From positions 49,435,724-49,499,723 of the forward strand of contig NC_087068.1 in assembly GCF_963678635.1 (NCBI RefSeq): a stretch of DNA of 64,000 bases, in the 5' to 3' direction. This stretch comes from Symsagittifera roscoffensis (Eukaryota > Xenacoelomorpha > Acoela > Convolutidae). The notes beneath the pieces were generated by a model that had not been told where the DNA came from, did no database searches, and worked only from the letters and a program-made list of their open reading frames with translations. Of this stretch, positions 23,971 to 34,856 are shown piece by piece. Position 1 is the first letter of the stretch. Each line of letters starts with the position of its first letter. The translations under genes were made by a program, and so were the position numbers.

Positions 23971-24351
23971 TCTAAAAAAATTCCAGAAAAAACGATGTTC
24001 TCAAAACAAGGTGGTTAAATTAAAAATAAAATCCTAGACCAAATAAAAATATTTTTTCAATAAGAACATCCTTCAAAATGAACAGAAGAGGCAAAAACAT
24101 ATGATATGCAAGGGGAAGATTTCTTCAATAAGAACACCTTCAGAACAATAACTTAAAGAAACGATAAAGGTATACAAAAACTACAAGAATTTTTCTTCAA
24201 TAGACATTCTCAATGGAAAGATTCCTTCAATAAGAACACCTTCCGAACAATAACTTAAAGAAACGATAAAGGTATGCAAAAACTACCAGAATATTTCTTC
24301 AATAGACATCCTCCAACAACAAAAACCTATACCTTGGTATATACAAACACA

Positions 24352-25021
24352 TTGGGGAAGATTTCTTCAATAAGAACATCCCCCAAAAAATCAAGGAAAT
24401 TAAGAAAAAAATAAAACACGAAAAGTTAAGCTAAGCATCTTTTTATGATCGAAAGACTCCCCCAACCTTACAAGATAGTTCGATTTTCTGGATTCTATGA
24501 AAAGCATTTTTAACAAGGTGGTTAAATTGAAACTAAAATCCTAGACCAAATAAAAGAAACATTTTTTCAATAAGAACATCCTTCAAAATGAGCAGAAGAG
24601 GCAGAAACATATGATATGCAAGGGGAAGATTCCTTCAGTAAGAGCAACTTCCGAACAATATTTTAAAGAAACGATAAAGGTATCCAAAAACTACAAGAAT
24701 ATTTCTTCAATAGACATCCGCAAGGGGAAGATTCCTTCAATAAGAACACCTTCCAAACAATAACTCAAAGAAACGATAAAGGTATACAAAAGCTACAAGA
24801 ACATTTCTTCAATAGACATCCTCCAACAACAAAAACCTATCCCTTGTTGTATACAAACACATTGGGGATATTTTCTTCAATAAGAATATTCTGCAAAAAA
24901 CAAGGAAATTAAACAAAAAATAAAACACGAAAAATTCAGCTAAGCATCTACTTATGATGGAAAAACTCCCGCAACTTTACAAGATAGCTCGAATTTCTGG
25001 ATTCTATAAAAAGCATTTTTT
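24352..25021. repeat. Array edge: diverged tandem duplication, period about 508 bp
   Basis: A block of about 165 bp (24,352-24,515), containing AAATAAAACACGAAAA and CTGGATTCTAT, recurs at 24,861-25,021. Between them lies a diverged second copy of the unit end sequence (ATCCTAGACCAAATAAAAG, TTCAATAAGAACATCCTTC). This marks the right border of the array. Confidence 0.6.
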
Positions 25022-26746
25022 CTGAAAACTTTAGCTTCTAACAAATCTTAATTTTTAGTTTTTCAACTTCAAAATAAAATTTTTTGAGCGGATCCAACAA
25101 CTTTTTTATCTTATTTTCAGGAACTACAGCGCTCATACTTCCTTCCTGAGATGTTTCGGGTTCAATAACTAAAAAATACAAATTTTTCCCTAATTTTTCT
25201 AATTTTTCACCATAAGCTACGTAACTGTTCGGACCATTCGCATTTCTTCTATAGCAACAAGAGTTTAGAGTTATTCTAATGCAATTACCAAGTAGTTATG
25301 TTTAGTTTTTGCTTTTTCGCTTTCGTTTCAGTCATTAAATTGAATGGGTTTCTTCTGAAAGTTTCTTGCTTAGCTGAAATATGTAAAATATTCTGATGTT
25401 AAGAAAAAAAGTATATATTTTTGAAAAGTTCGCCAATATGAAAAAACCAGAATTAATCTACCGTCTTAATCAATTATGTATTATCATTATGATGTAATTT
25501 TGTTCATGTTTAGACTAGGTAGTTAACATAATACTAGTGACAGTTTACTGTTGAGTGGGTCTCTATAATAAATGGGTTCACGAAAAAAAATTTTTTTTTT
25601 AGAATTGGACCGTCTGAAGTTTTATTGAGTTCATCTACTGTCTTGGTCGTTTTTTGCTAGTCACTATGATTTTTTAGAACAACAATTTCACAAGCTCATC
25701 TGCAAACGTTTCTTGCTAAGCTGAAATTTTCAAAATGAAAGACTTTATGAAAAAAGTTTTAATTTGAAGATTTCGGCAATTTGAGCTAATAGAAAACATT
25801 TCACTATCTTGAAATAATTTTTTTGATCAAAATGCAAATCTGATATACTCTTTTATTAGAAAACTTTTCCAGCTGAGCTGGACACTTCGAAAAAAATTGT
25901 TCCGAAGAGTTTTTTTTAGAAAAAAGTGGCCATCTGAGCATTCATAGGATTAGACTGCTGTCATCGCACAGTAAAACAATTCGATATATTGTTGCTGATT
26001 TTCATTTCTTACAAAAAATTCAATAAGTTATTGTCAAAATGTCTTGCTGAAATAATTTCTTAGTTTATTATCATAATATGTTTTCAAGATGAAAATGAAG
26101 AATTCGGCAATCTGAGCTAATTTTCAGCTTATTTTAGTGCCTAGATCAGACATGTATTTTGATGCGATGAAATAATGTCAATTTCAGACTATTTGATCAG
26201 TGATTAATGATTGAAAGGTTCCTACTGTGCTGTATTCACAAAAAGAAACTTGGTTTCACTCTATTTTTTTTCCGATGAAAACGGCTGTGTGAGGTATCAT
26301 AGAGCTCTTTGACTGTTTTAGCCAATTGTTCATGGTCAAAAGATATGTTGTTATCTTGTAATTCAAACAGAACTCTGAAAACTTTTTAAAAAATTTTTTT
26401 TTGCTTTGCCACGAAAACCCTTATCAAATGTCAGAAAATTCTGTATAATTTTGAAGAATTCAGCAAAGAGCTATTATAGAGTTTTTCTACTCGATCAATG
26501 TTGTTGATAGTTATTGGTTTTTCTGCCGGTTTTCAGCTAAAAAAGGTCTAGGTTGGTTTTGAGAGGTTTGGGAAGGCTCAAGACAGGCTTCTGTGTTTTG
26601 TTGGCATCCACGTCGTCATTTACAGTTTTAAGTAGTTTTTGGCGTTTATAATGAGTTTGCATATGTTTTTGCGGACTTTTTGGCATTTTGTTGCCTGAGT
26701 CACTTTTTGACAATTTTTCCAACCCCAAAACAAGTCTTCAATACCG
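25022..26746. other. AT-rich intergenic spacer
   Basis: No coding exon, RNA gene or clear repeat seen. Only AT-rich unique-looking sequence. Confidence 0.5.
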
Positions 26747-26749
26747 TAG

Positions 26750-26880
26750 TCACATTTTGAAACCCCGAATGTCATATTTTGACTACAGTGGTACCCTGGT
26801 CACATTTTGACTACAGTCGCCGTCCTACACAAGGTCACATTTTGAAAGCCCATGGTCAAAATGTGACCATGGATAGGACC
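26750..26880. repeat. Foldback repeat built on TCACATTTTGA
   Basis: Four direct copies of the word GTCA(C/T)ATTTTGA and one inverted copy, ending in the palindrome CCATGGTCA-AAATG-TGACCATGG (about 26,850-26,872). Confidence 0.6.
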
Positions 26881-26898
26881 ATAACCCTAACCCTAACA
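26880..26898. repeat. Short interstitial telomere-like repeat
   Basis: Nearly three copies of CCCTAA directly beside the foldback repeat. Too short to be a telomere. Confidence 0.6.
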
Positions 26899-26899
26899 A

Positions 26900-27362
26900 T
26901 TTATAGGTTTGAAAGTGGATTTTATAAAACCCATTGATCCAGTTTTCCTAAATTTGTTTAATTTTATCAAAAAAAAGTGTCAACATAAATTGATCTTGAA
27001 ATTAGAGAGCTTCAACCCGATATATATTTTCTCGAAAGTTGAAAAATTTTCATACTGTTTTAAATCATTTTTACATCTTGTTCTTCTACACTTTTCTAGC
27101 CTTCTGTTGGCTGTTTTGATAAATATTATTGAGTCGAACAAGCGCTGCGGAGGCTGGGCTAAAATGAGAGTGGATGTCTTGTTGTCTCGAAATATTTTTG
27201 TTTGCTACTACTGCTATATTGGAAAACCTTTATTACCCTTGCGATAAGCAAGGGTACTGCAATTTTCATTCTTCTTTCTGAGATAGTGGATAATTTTGAC
27301 AAGTATAATTTGTTTCTCAAATTATGAAAGTGGAAAAAAATGCTTTTAAGATAGTGATTGTG
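26900..27362. other. COPS5 upstream region with old repeat pieces
   Basis: It holds a partial copy of the repeat also found at 30,035 and 43,828 (TGATCCAGTTTTC.. motif) and a perfect 7-5-7 hairpin CCCTTGC-GATAA-GCAAGGG (27,236-27,254). The promoter must lie here, but I see no convincing TATA box or initiator. Confidence 0.4.
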
Positions 27363-30300
27363 ATGAGCTCGTCAACTGCTCAGCGTCAATTTGAGTTTGA
27401 AAATGACATTGAACAAGTGTACGCTATCGATGAGATCTTCAAGTATGACCAAGCCATGCAAGCTGACATGTTGAAAACAAAACCATGGGCCAAGGACCCG
27501 AATTACTTCAAGTTTTGCAAAATATCGGCGCTGGCGTTGCTCAAAATGGTGATTCACGCTCGGTCTGGAGGAACAATAGAAGTGATGGGTACTCTGTTGG
27601 GCAAAGTGGATGGGGACACGATGATTGTAATGGACTGTTTTGCTCTACCAGTTGAAGGTATGTCCGTGAACTGGGTGGGTTACTTTTTTGTTCTGCCAAA
27701 TTATCAATTCTCAAATTATGAAATTAGAAATGAAAAAGCTAGAAGCTGATTGGTTGATGTTAGTTTGAACAATGCGTTAAATTAATGGTATATTTCGAAG
27801 TTTTTTTGGGTGAAATAAGTGGAAATAAAACAAATGAATTGAAATTAGATAACTGAATAAGGAGTAAGAATAAGTACTGCAAAAAGTTAGAATAACTAGT
27901 TTCGAAGTAAATGATGGTTGGACGTTCGCTTAAAGACGTCATATTTGTAATGAAAATCTGTCTCGATCCCTCTATAAGTTTGTTTGTGTAGCTTGTCATC
28001 GAAAAATATCATTGTAGAAATTTAATTGGTCTGATTAAAAGTTGTTGTTCCCGCTACTTTGATGCACGTATCAAAAACTACTCACAACATTAGAATAATC
28101 AACAAAAAGTGACATTCCCAACTAAATCAATTTTCAAAAAGACAATTTCATTTAGCTTAGCAAGCAGATTCAGTCATTCAGCTAAGTACTCTTTTTATGT
28201 TTTACGGATTTTAGACTTCATGTAATGACCCATGTTCAGGGAATGGTAATGAATGTCAGGCCTCTAACAAACCATTAAAACTTCTGAATATCTCTGTTTC
28301 ATATCCTATGAGATACTCAGGATTTGGTACGGTTTACTGTCCCCCTCTAAGTTCTCTTGCCTACTTTAACTCATGTTGCCTTTAGAAAAATAGACCGGAA
28401 CAGGTGTTGTGTTTATGTTGATGGGTCGCATCACGTTATAGAGATATCTCAAGTTATTCTTGAGGTCTGGTTCCCTTTTATCATAGGGGTCTGGTATTTT
28501 TTCTAAGTTATCTTATGTGAGAACTTTCATTATATTTTGAAATTTGTAATTTCGCGTGATTTAAAAAATTATGTGGTTCAGAATTTGATTTTTACAGGAC
28601 CGAGACAAGAGTGAATGCAGCAGCTGCTGCTTATGAGTACATGACTGAGTATTGCGAACAGGCCAAAAAAATCGGCAGGTGCGAGAATGTAATCGGATGG
28701 TATCACAGTCACCCTGGATACGGCTGCTGGCTATCGGGCATTGACGTCCAGACTCAAATGTCAAACCAGCAATACCAAGACCCTTTTTTAGCTATTGTAG
28801 TGGACCCTACAAGGACTATAAGTGCGGGTAAAGTTAGTCTGGGTGCGTTCCGCACCTATCCGAAAGGATATCAACCCCCGGATGCACCACCGTCCGAGTA
28901 TCAGACGATTCCGTTGAACAAAATTGAAGATTACGGAGTACATTGTAAGCAGTATTACTCACTGGATGTGAGTTACTTTAAATCCACCTTGGATAAGAGG
29001 CTGTTGGATCTGCTGTGGAATAAATACTGGCTAGATACTTTGAGGTAAAGTTAAGCGCCGTTTGCTCTTCGAGTTGTTGAATGGAAAACTGTCATAGACT
29101 ATTCCGTACAAACAAAACGGATGAATGGTTGCTCATCTCATGGATGTTAGACTGTATGAGATGCTGTATTTGAAATAACAGTGCTGATTCAGAGTCGATG
29201 AATGTAGATAGAGGTCGCAATGATTTTTTTCAGGAAAAATCTTAAATTTGATTAAAAAAAATAAACTTGATTTAAAAATATAAGTTAGTAATTTTTTTCG
29301 TTTTGTTGCGTTCATCGATTTTTTTTCAAATGTCTGCTGGCTATGGTTGAAATTATCTGGATGAAAATCGAGTAAAATGCAAGTTTATTAAGTTTTTTAA
29401 TCTGAATTTGGTTCAGCATTATAAAAAAATGACCAGAACAAGAGCTAAGAATTAAAATCAGGGCGGATTTGGGAGGGGGGGCAATATATTATAACTTGAG
29501 GGGGAGCGCCGCCAAAAAACGCATTTTTTTGTCAAAATTTTCCAAAAAGTACCCAAAAACGGCTTTTGACCTGTTTTTTCAAAGATTTGCCTGTAGCGCA
29601 GAAATTTTGGCCAAAACAGCGTCTTTCTACTGCTTAAGGAGAGCTCGGAAAATTAATTTGGCCGGTCTAAAAAAAAGGTCAATTTTTTCGAATTTTTTTT
29701 AAAAATCCACAAACCCCCCCTCGAGAAAATCCTACATCCGCCCCTGATTTAAATGATGCAATTTAAATAACGAGATTTGGAGTCAATGTTTTATGTTTTA
29801 TTCCGTAAAGGCCATTTTTGGTTCCTTTTAGTGTTTTTGGTTCCTTTTAGTCAATCAAAAGTACTAGACTTTTTCCCGTGTAAACTTTGTTCACATAAGC
29901 GTCAATTTTAGAATGAATTGTAAATTTCACCCTCAATAGCTGATATGCTCAATTTCTTGAAAATATAAATACTATGATTAAGGTAGTAGTTAGGTGGAGT
30001 CCGTTTCACGCAATAATTATAAGTCGATGAACATAGTTCAGACTCTTATGTAGGTCGCGATGGTTTTTTCAGGACAAGTCATCAAATTTGCTCAGGCTGA
30101 AATTTACTTTTCCGCGATTTGACTTCTGACTTTTTAAAGTTGACTTCACTTCATTGTTTAAAGAAAGGCCAACTCCACTGTAGAACAGCAAAAGTGTACA
30201 GGTCATGAAAAACGTGATCGACTTCAAATTTTGATAATTGAAATTTGATTTATCAGATTCCCCAGCGTATATACAAAAAAAGTTTTAATTATTGATCCTT

Positions 30301-31382
30301 TTTTTTTTCAAATTGGTTTAACTTAATCAACAAAGTGTCAATCAGAACGATTGACTCTTTTTATCAAAAAGCTGTTAACATTCAAAGAGTTTTAAGGCCA
30401 TCTATGTTTTTCGGCGCGTCCAGACAATTCGGCCACAGACAATTCAGCCGATTTGAAATTCAGACAATTCAGCCAAAATTATGCAGACAATTCAGCCAAN
30501 NNNNNNNNNNNNNNNNNNNNNNNNNNNNNNNNNNNNNNNNNNNNNNNNNNNNNNNNNNNNNNNNNNNNNNNNNNNNNNNNNNNNNNNNNNNNNNNNNNNN
30601 NNNNNNNNNNNNNNNNNNNNNNNNNNNNNNNNNNNNNNNNNNNNNNNNNNNNNNNNNNNNNNNNNNNNNNNNNNNNNNNNNNNNNNNNNNNNNNNNNNNA
30701 ACTCCAATTCCATTTTTTTCCTTCCGAATCTAGCGTTTTGTAAAACTGGCTGAATTGTCTCAGGCTGAATTGTCTGTATATTTCTGGCTGAATTGTCTGA
30801 ATTTCAAATTGCTGAATTGTCTTTGGCCGAATTGTCTGTGCGCCGTTTTTCGGAAATCCGGAACTACAATTAAGTCGTGCAGAGTAAATTCAAATCACCA
30901 ATAGTTTCGATCAATCTAGTTTCGATATCATTGGATCAAAGTGTGGCTACCACCTAAATATTTGTCCCGTAAAAAATCATGAGATTTATGTTTCTGTTTA
31001 GCTCAAGCAATATATGAAATTGATACAATTAATTTTTCTTCAGCTCATCAACCCTTTCTGTGAATGCCGGATACATCACCGGACAAATAAAAGATCTAAC
31101 CAGAAACTGGAGTCCTCCGATTTAACCAGAGGTCTGGGCGATCGACACTCGTCTTTGGATCCTATTTCGATGCCGGACTACGGGTCCTATCCTTCGTCAT
31201 CGAAGAACAATTCGGGCGTGCGAGAAGATTTGCTGAACAAATACACTGCCGACTGCAGTAAAATGACAGTTGAAAGCTTACATGGGTTGACATTGCAGGT
31301 TTTGAAGCACGCACTGTTCAATCAGTCATTACAACCTACAAAGAAAACCGATGAAGTTGCTGTTGATGAAGCTCAAAACTAG
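27363..31382 (+). CDS. COPS5: COP9 signalosome subunit 5 (JAB1/CSN5), three exons, two frame breaks
   Basis: Catalytic subunit of the COP9 signalosome, a JAMM/MPN+ zinc metalloprotease that removes NEDD8 from cullins. Exons: 27,363-27,657, 28,598-29,044, 31,044-31,382. Exon 1 holds the N-terminal helix region (IDEIFKYD) and the EVMG glutamate. Exon 2 holds the complete [14 protein letters not shown] zinc motif (H-x-H-x10-D), [11 protein letters not shown] and [19 protein letters not shown]. Exon 3 is the C-terminal helical tail (VESLHGL). The start at MSSSTAQ (27,363) is chosen over 27,324 because the 13 extra upstream residues match nothing in the family. The splice between exons 1 and 2 leaves the frame one base short, and exon 3 lacks one base near 31,100. 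I suspect sequence errors rather than a dead gene, because all key residues are intact. Confidence 0.9.
29459..29746. mobile_element. hAT-type MITE copy 1 (between COPS5 exons 2 and 3)
   Basis: Ends CAGGGCGGAT... / ...ATCCGCCCCTG. Flanked by ATTAAAAT and ATTTAAAT, an 8-bp target duplication with one mismatch. The inner sequence matches copy 2 (45,177). Confidence 0.75.
30035..30370. repeat. Old dispersed repeat, related to 43,828-44,160
   Basis: Shared landmarks in the same order: TAGTTCAGACTCT, ATAGGT(T/C)GCGATG, GTGATC, CAGATT(T/C)CCCAGCG, TTGATCC, AAAGTGT.AATCA. No coding content seen. Confidence 0.55.
30412..30845. mobile_element. Foldback element with GACAATTCAGCC subrepeats, split by an assembly gap
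   Basis: The left arm (30,412-30,499) has four direct copies of CAGACAATTC(A/G)GCC. The right arm (about 30,745-30,845) is its inverse, matching in order and spacing, including the CGGCGC tip. The 200-N gap lies between the arms, probably because the hairpin could not be assembled. Confidence 0.75.
30500..30699. other. Assembly gap of 200 Ns
   Basis: Exactly 200 Ns, probably a placeholder length. It lies in COPS5 intron 2, inside the foldback element. Confidence 0.95.
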
Positions 31383-31470
31383 CTCAAAAAATTTGATTAC
31401 TGCTAGATGTTTAATTTGAAAATTTGTTTTTCACAGCTACTGACTACCAAAATTCCAATCAATTTCTTTT

Positions 31471-32165
31471 AACCTTGCGATTAGCAAGGGTATTGCAACC
31501 GGCTACTAGACTTTCCGTAGATAATTTTGTCCACAGAATGGTCAAATGGTAATCAATATCAACTGTCAAATATCCACTAAGTAATAGCATGGTCAGTGTA
31601 TTGGTAGCATATATAGTTTAAGAGAAAGTTGAGAGTTGTAAAGTCTTAAAAAGTTGTTTTTTTTAAAATGTTTTTAAATGTGTCTTTCGTCAGTAGCTGA
31701 TTATTTTTTTCGTGTTTTTGCTTTCTAGCTCAAATTGTTTGGGAAGGTTTGAACCAATCAAAAATAAGTGTCTGGATTTTGATTTATGGGGAACAATTAT
31801 TATTTTCAAATTTTGTTTCGATTTTTAGTTTTTTAGATGTTTATCTCCTGTTTGGCTCCTAAAATATATGCAGTTTTTATATATTAGATTGTTTTTATAC
31901 TTTTTCGCTGAAGATATTTGTATAAGATTTTGTTCATTGTTGTGCGATTTACAAACGGTTTCATCGCTTGTCTTATGAGCAATTTAATGCAGTGTAGCCA
32001 AGATAGTTGAAGCTGGACTAAAGTTGTTGCTTGTAGATTTTTTTCTACCTTTATATGCTGATGATTAAAAAAACTGCCGAAATAGAATTTTCAAATTTTT
32101 CTTGTTTTTTTTTTCAATTTTCTGCATCGCACGTGGTGAGAAGCTTGGCTTCGCCTCTGTGTGTA
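31471..32165. repeat. Dispersed repeat with hairpins at both ends, between COPS5 and DNTTIP1
   Basis: Starts with CCTTGC-GATTA-GCAAGG (31,473-31,489) and ends with GCTTCGCCTCTGTGT (32,148-32,162) just after a GAAGCTTGGCTTC hairpin. The same start motif is at 27,236 and 37,260, and the same end motif at 36,514-36,528. The remaining spacer to 32,717 shows nothing else I can name; the DNTTIP1 promoter should be in it. Confidence 0.5.
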
Positions 32166-32717
32166 AATTCAATCAAGTGTGGATTGAAAGTAAACTTAAG
32201 ATGATCGATTAACATAAATTTGAATTTGGGTTAATTGTGCGAATAGGAATGAAAAAGTTTGGTAGTACAATAACAAAAAACACTTGCTTTAAACAGATTG
32301 ACACAAATTTTTTTCAGTGCTTTGTTTTTTTTCTTGGTCAGCTCTTAAATTAATTGAAAACCTTAAAACGGGACGACCTATTTTTTTCCGAGGTAACGTT
32401 TGGAAATTATCTTTCTGTAGTGTGTAATTGGTTGTTTTAGGCTTGGCGGCTTTGGAAAATTAGCTGAAACGTTATTTCGTTGCTTATTCATTTTTGTGTT
32501 TCCTGTTTCAGATATGTATAGCTAATTCGCTCAGTGCGATTTACTTAACCTGTATATATCTGTACATTTCCTAAAGTTGCCTCTCTACATTGGTAAACAG
32601 AGTAGGAGTAGTAGTACCATCAGCTCATTAGACAGTCTAATCGCGGCAATTTCTTGGCTACCCGAGTTTGGGAGTAGTTATTATAAATTTGGTAATTCCT
32701 AAGACTGATCGGGAAAG

Positions 32718-34856
32718 ATGTTTGCAAAGCAAGGAGTTCCACCAGACTCAGGATCTACTCCGACTAGCTCCCCTCTAAGTGGGGGTCCCCCTTCTTCTCC
32801 ATGTCCCCCGACCCCTCTGAGGAAGACGATTCCGGCTCTCAATATGCGCATGAAAACATTCAAGAAGTCGAGTGCGAAAATTCATGACTCATTGTCTAGG
32901 TGTAGATCTGGCAAGCCTCTACACAGGTACTCTGGCTGTCAAAGAGGAAGTAATCTGGAGCTCCTACGTAAGGTGAGAACCTTACAAGTTGAATTTATCT
33001 ATTTTTGTTGCTTGTTCGTTTTTCTTTCAAAATCGGTAAATATGTCCTCTAAAAGACAGTACAACCTATTGGATTTTCTCTCTCTACCATCCCAAATGTT
33101 ATCAGGCTGATTTCTCATTGCATGTAATTGGGAGATTTTAATGTTTTAAAAGTGAAATGCTATCTTGTAGCTGGTTTTTGAGGTATGATATATGATTATT
33201 TGAGATCTTCGTAGTTAGTCGTTTACCCACGAATAAGTGAAGCATACAAGTTGTTTATGACGAACCTGTTTCAACGCCTTTTGTTATGATATACTTGCGT
33301 TTTTCGACCCTCAAGCAACCAACACAGTTGTTCTCCACACACTAACCTTGCAATTGTAAAACTTGCCATTTTAACTTCATCCGTGTAGATGATTGGTTTC
33401 GCGATTCATTCTCCTCGTGTTTTATTTTCACGTATGAAAAAATTGACATAAGATACTGTAAGGAAAGCCTTTTTGTTCGTCATGCCTTTTAACAAAACCC
33501 GTAAAAGCAAGCCAAATTTGTATGAAAGTTTGCCATGTGTGAAGGGGAGAGTGGGGGAGGAATTGAACGGAGCTATTTTGGTTTGTTTTAGGCGCTGCAG
33601 CCTTCGATCAACCGAGAGATGCAGAAGATGTTTGACGACTACCACGAGTTGTTCTCCATGGCCAACGAGAACATCCGCGAGAACATCGCCAAGGACGACG
33701 ATAGTAGACCCGAACAGTTCCTGCTGGTGGCCATGCGAATAGCCATCGAGGAGGCCAAGAGGTCATTCGCCACTCAGTTCCCACCCTACAATGCCGCAAA
33801 TGCACTGCCTCTCCCGAGACCAGTCAAAGTGAGGATAAATTGATTTTGCATTGTGATTTTGATTTAGAGGATTAATTGTGTTTATGCCTTGTTTGTTCCG
33901 TCCACTGCATGCGAAGAAGAACTTAGTTTGTATGTTATTTGTTAAAAGTCTACTCAACCAAAATCAGCAGGTGGCACAAACAGATGTCAGATCGGGCCGA
34001 GTGATGTTAATACTTGAAAGCCCTTTCAGACGATACTGCTTTTAAGTCTTCAGAATACTTTTACCAGTGTAGAGAGAAACCATTTTTGCTAGTTTTCCGA
34101 CATTGTTATATGAGCATTATAATGATCCATTCCATGTTTTTATAGAAGCGACCAGTCGTGGCCGCCATGGATGCCAGTCGTCTTCTGGCAGTCATCGACG
34201 GATCCGAGTTTGGTCCAGATAACACTCAAGGCCACGACAACAACCACAGCTCAAGTTGGAGCCAAAATCCCCAGTCTCAGCAATCTTCTTTGTCTTCCAC
34301 GTCAGTGCAATGCAGCAGTGGGAACAACAAACGACCTCCCATGCAATGGAGTCTATCTCGAATTAACTCGGATACCCTTTTCACACTCGGAAGCCGAGCT
34401 AATAAAGCTCTGGGATTGGGCACGACTAGAGGCCGACTCTACATCAAACACCCGGAGATTTTCAAATACCCTGCCGACCAGGCGGATAAACAATGGTTAT
34501 CGGAGAACGGACACATGCAAGGAGTCGGAGGTCGGGTGTATCTTGTCTTCACCGAAGATTTGTTCGACCTCGCTGAATCAAGAGAGTATAAAAATATGCC
34601 AGGTGTAAATCCAGCGCTAATTTCTGGCTTTAAACTTCCGACGCATATCCAAAATAAAGCCAGGCAGTACATGAGCACAATGGTGCAATACATTAAGAAA
34701 GCGGCGTCAAATGTGGCAGTGACTCAGCAGAATATGACTGGCGGAGAGCCTTCGGTTTCGTCGGCTCATGTGCAAGTCGGCTCAGTGAACGGCGGGCCTT
34801 TGAGAGAAGTGAATGCTATGTCCAGTGCATCGGGTCATATATCAAACAAAACTTAA
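32718..34856 (+). CDS. DNTTIP1: Deoxynucleotidyltransferase terminal-interacting protein 1, three exons
   Basis: Scaffold subunit of the mitotic deacetylase complex (MiDAC) with HDAC1/2; it dimerises and binds DNA in the nucleus. Exons 32,718-32,972, 33,592-33,828, 34,146-34,856, all phase 0, giving about 400 residues. Exon 1: Pro/Ser-rich start, then a basic segment (NMRMKTFKK) and the LLRK at the dimerisation domain. Exon 2: the helical dimerisation domain beginning ALQPSIN. Exon 3: a low-complexity Ser/Gln linker, then the conserved C-terminal domain with FTLGSRANKALGLG, TRGRLYIKHPEIFKY and DKQWL, which in vertebrates binds DNA and nucleosomes. The tail after QYIKKA is Ser/Gly-rich and not conserved. 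The ATG is the first in frame in a GC-richer stretch. An undetected 5' exon is possible. Confidence 0.9.

Larger units (their letters stand above)
17316..24350 (-). mobile_element. Tandem element unit A (rightmost, about 7.0 kb)
   Basis: Head-to-tail unit of the array, delimited here by the 720-bp repeat start at 17,316 and the last array-like sequence near 24,350. Transcription order on the minus strand: SGNH-like ORF, hairpin cluster, duplicated leader, SET-zinc finger-tyrosine recombinase ORF, T-rich repeats. By eye it is nearly identical to unit B apart from scattered substitutions and small indels. The true termini are not defined: I found neither terminal inverted repeats nor a target duplication. 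A Crypton-like tyrosine-recombinase element is the best guess, because a recombinase is present and no reverse transcriptase is seen. Confidence 0.8.

Noticed and set aside
1-24350. Retrotransposon with reverse transcriptase (DIRS or Ngaro type)
   Set aside because: I looked for reverse-transcriptase motifs such as a YxDD box and RNase H blocks in the 7-kb unit and found none, despite the recombinase and SGNH parts.
1-24350. CRISPR array or other prokaryotic repeat system
   Set aside because: Repeat periods are 7 kb, 718 bp and 330 bp, and the surrounding genes have eukaryotic introns.
26880-26898. Chromosome end or former telomere fusion
   Set aside because: Fewer than three repeat units, with ordinary sequence on both sides.
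30335-30753. Frames across the N gap
   Set aside because: They are made almost wholly of unknown bases.
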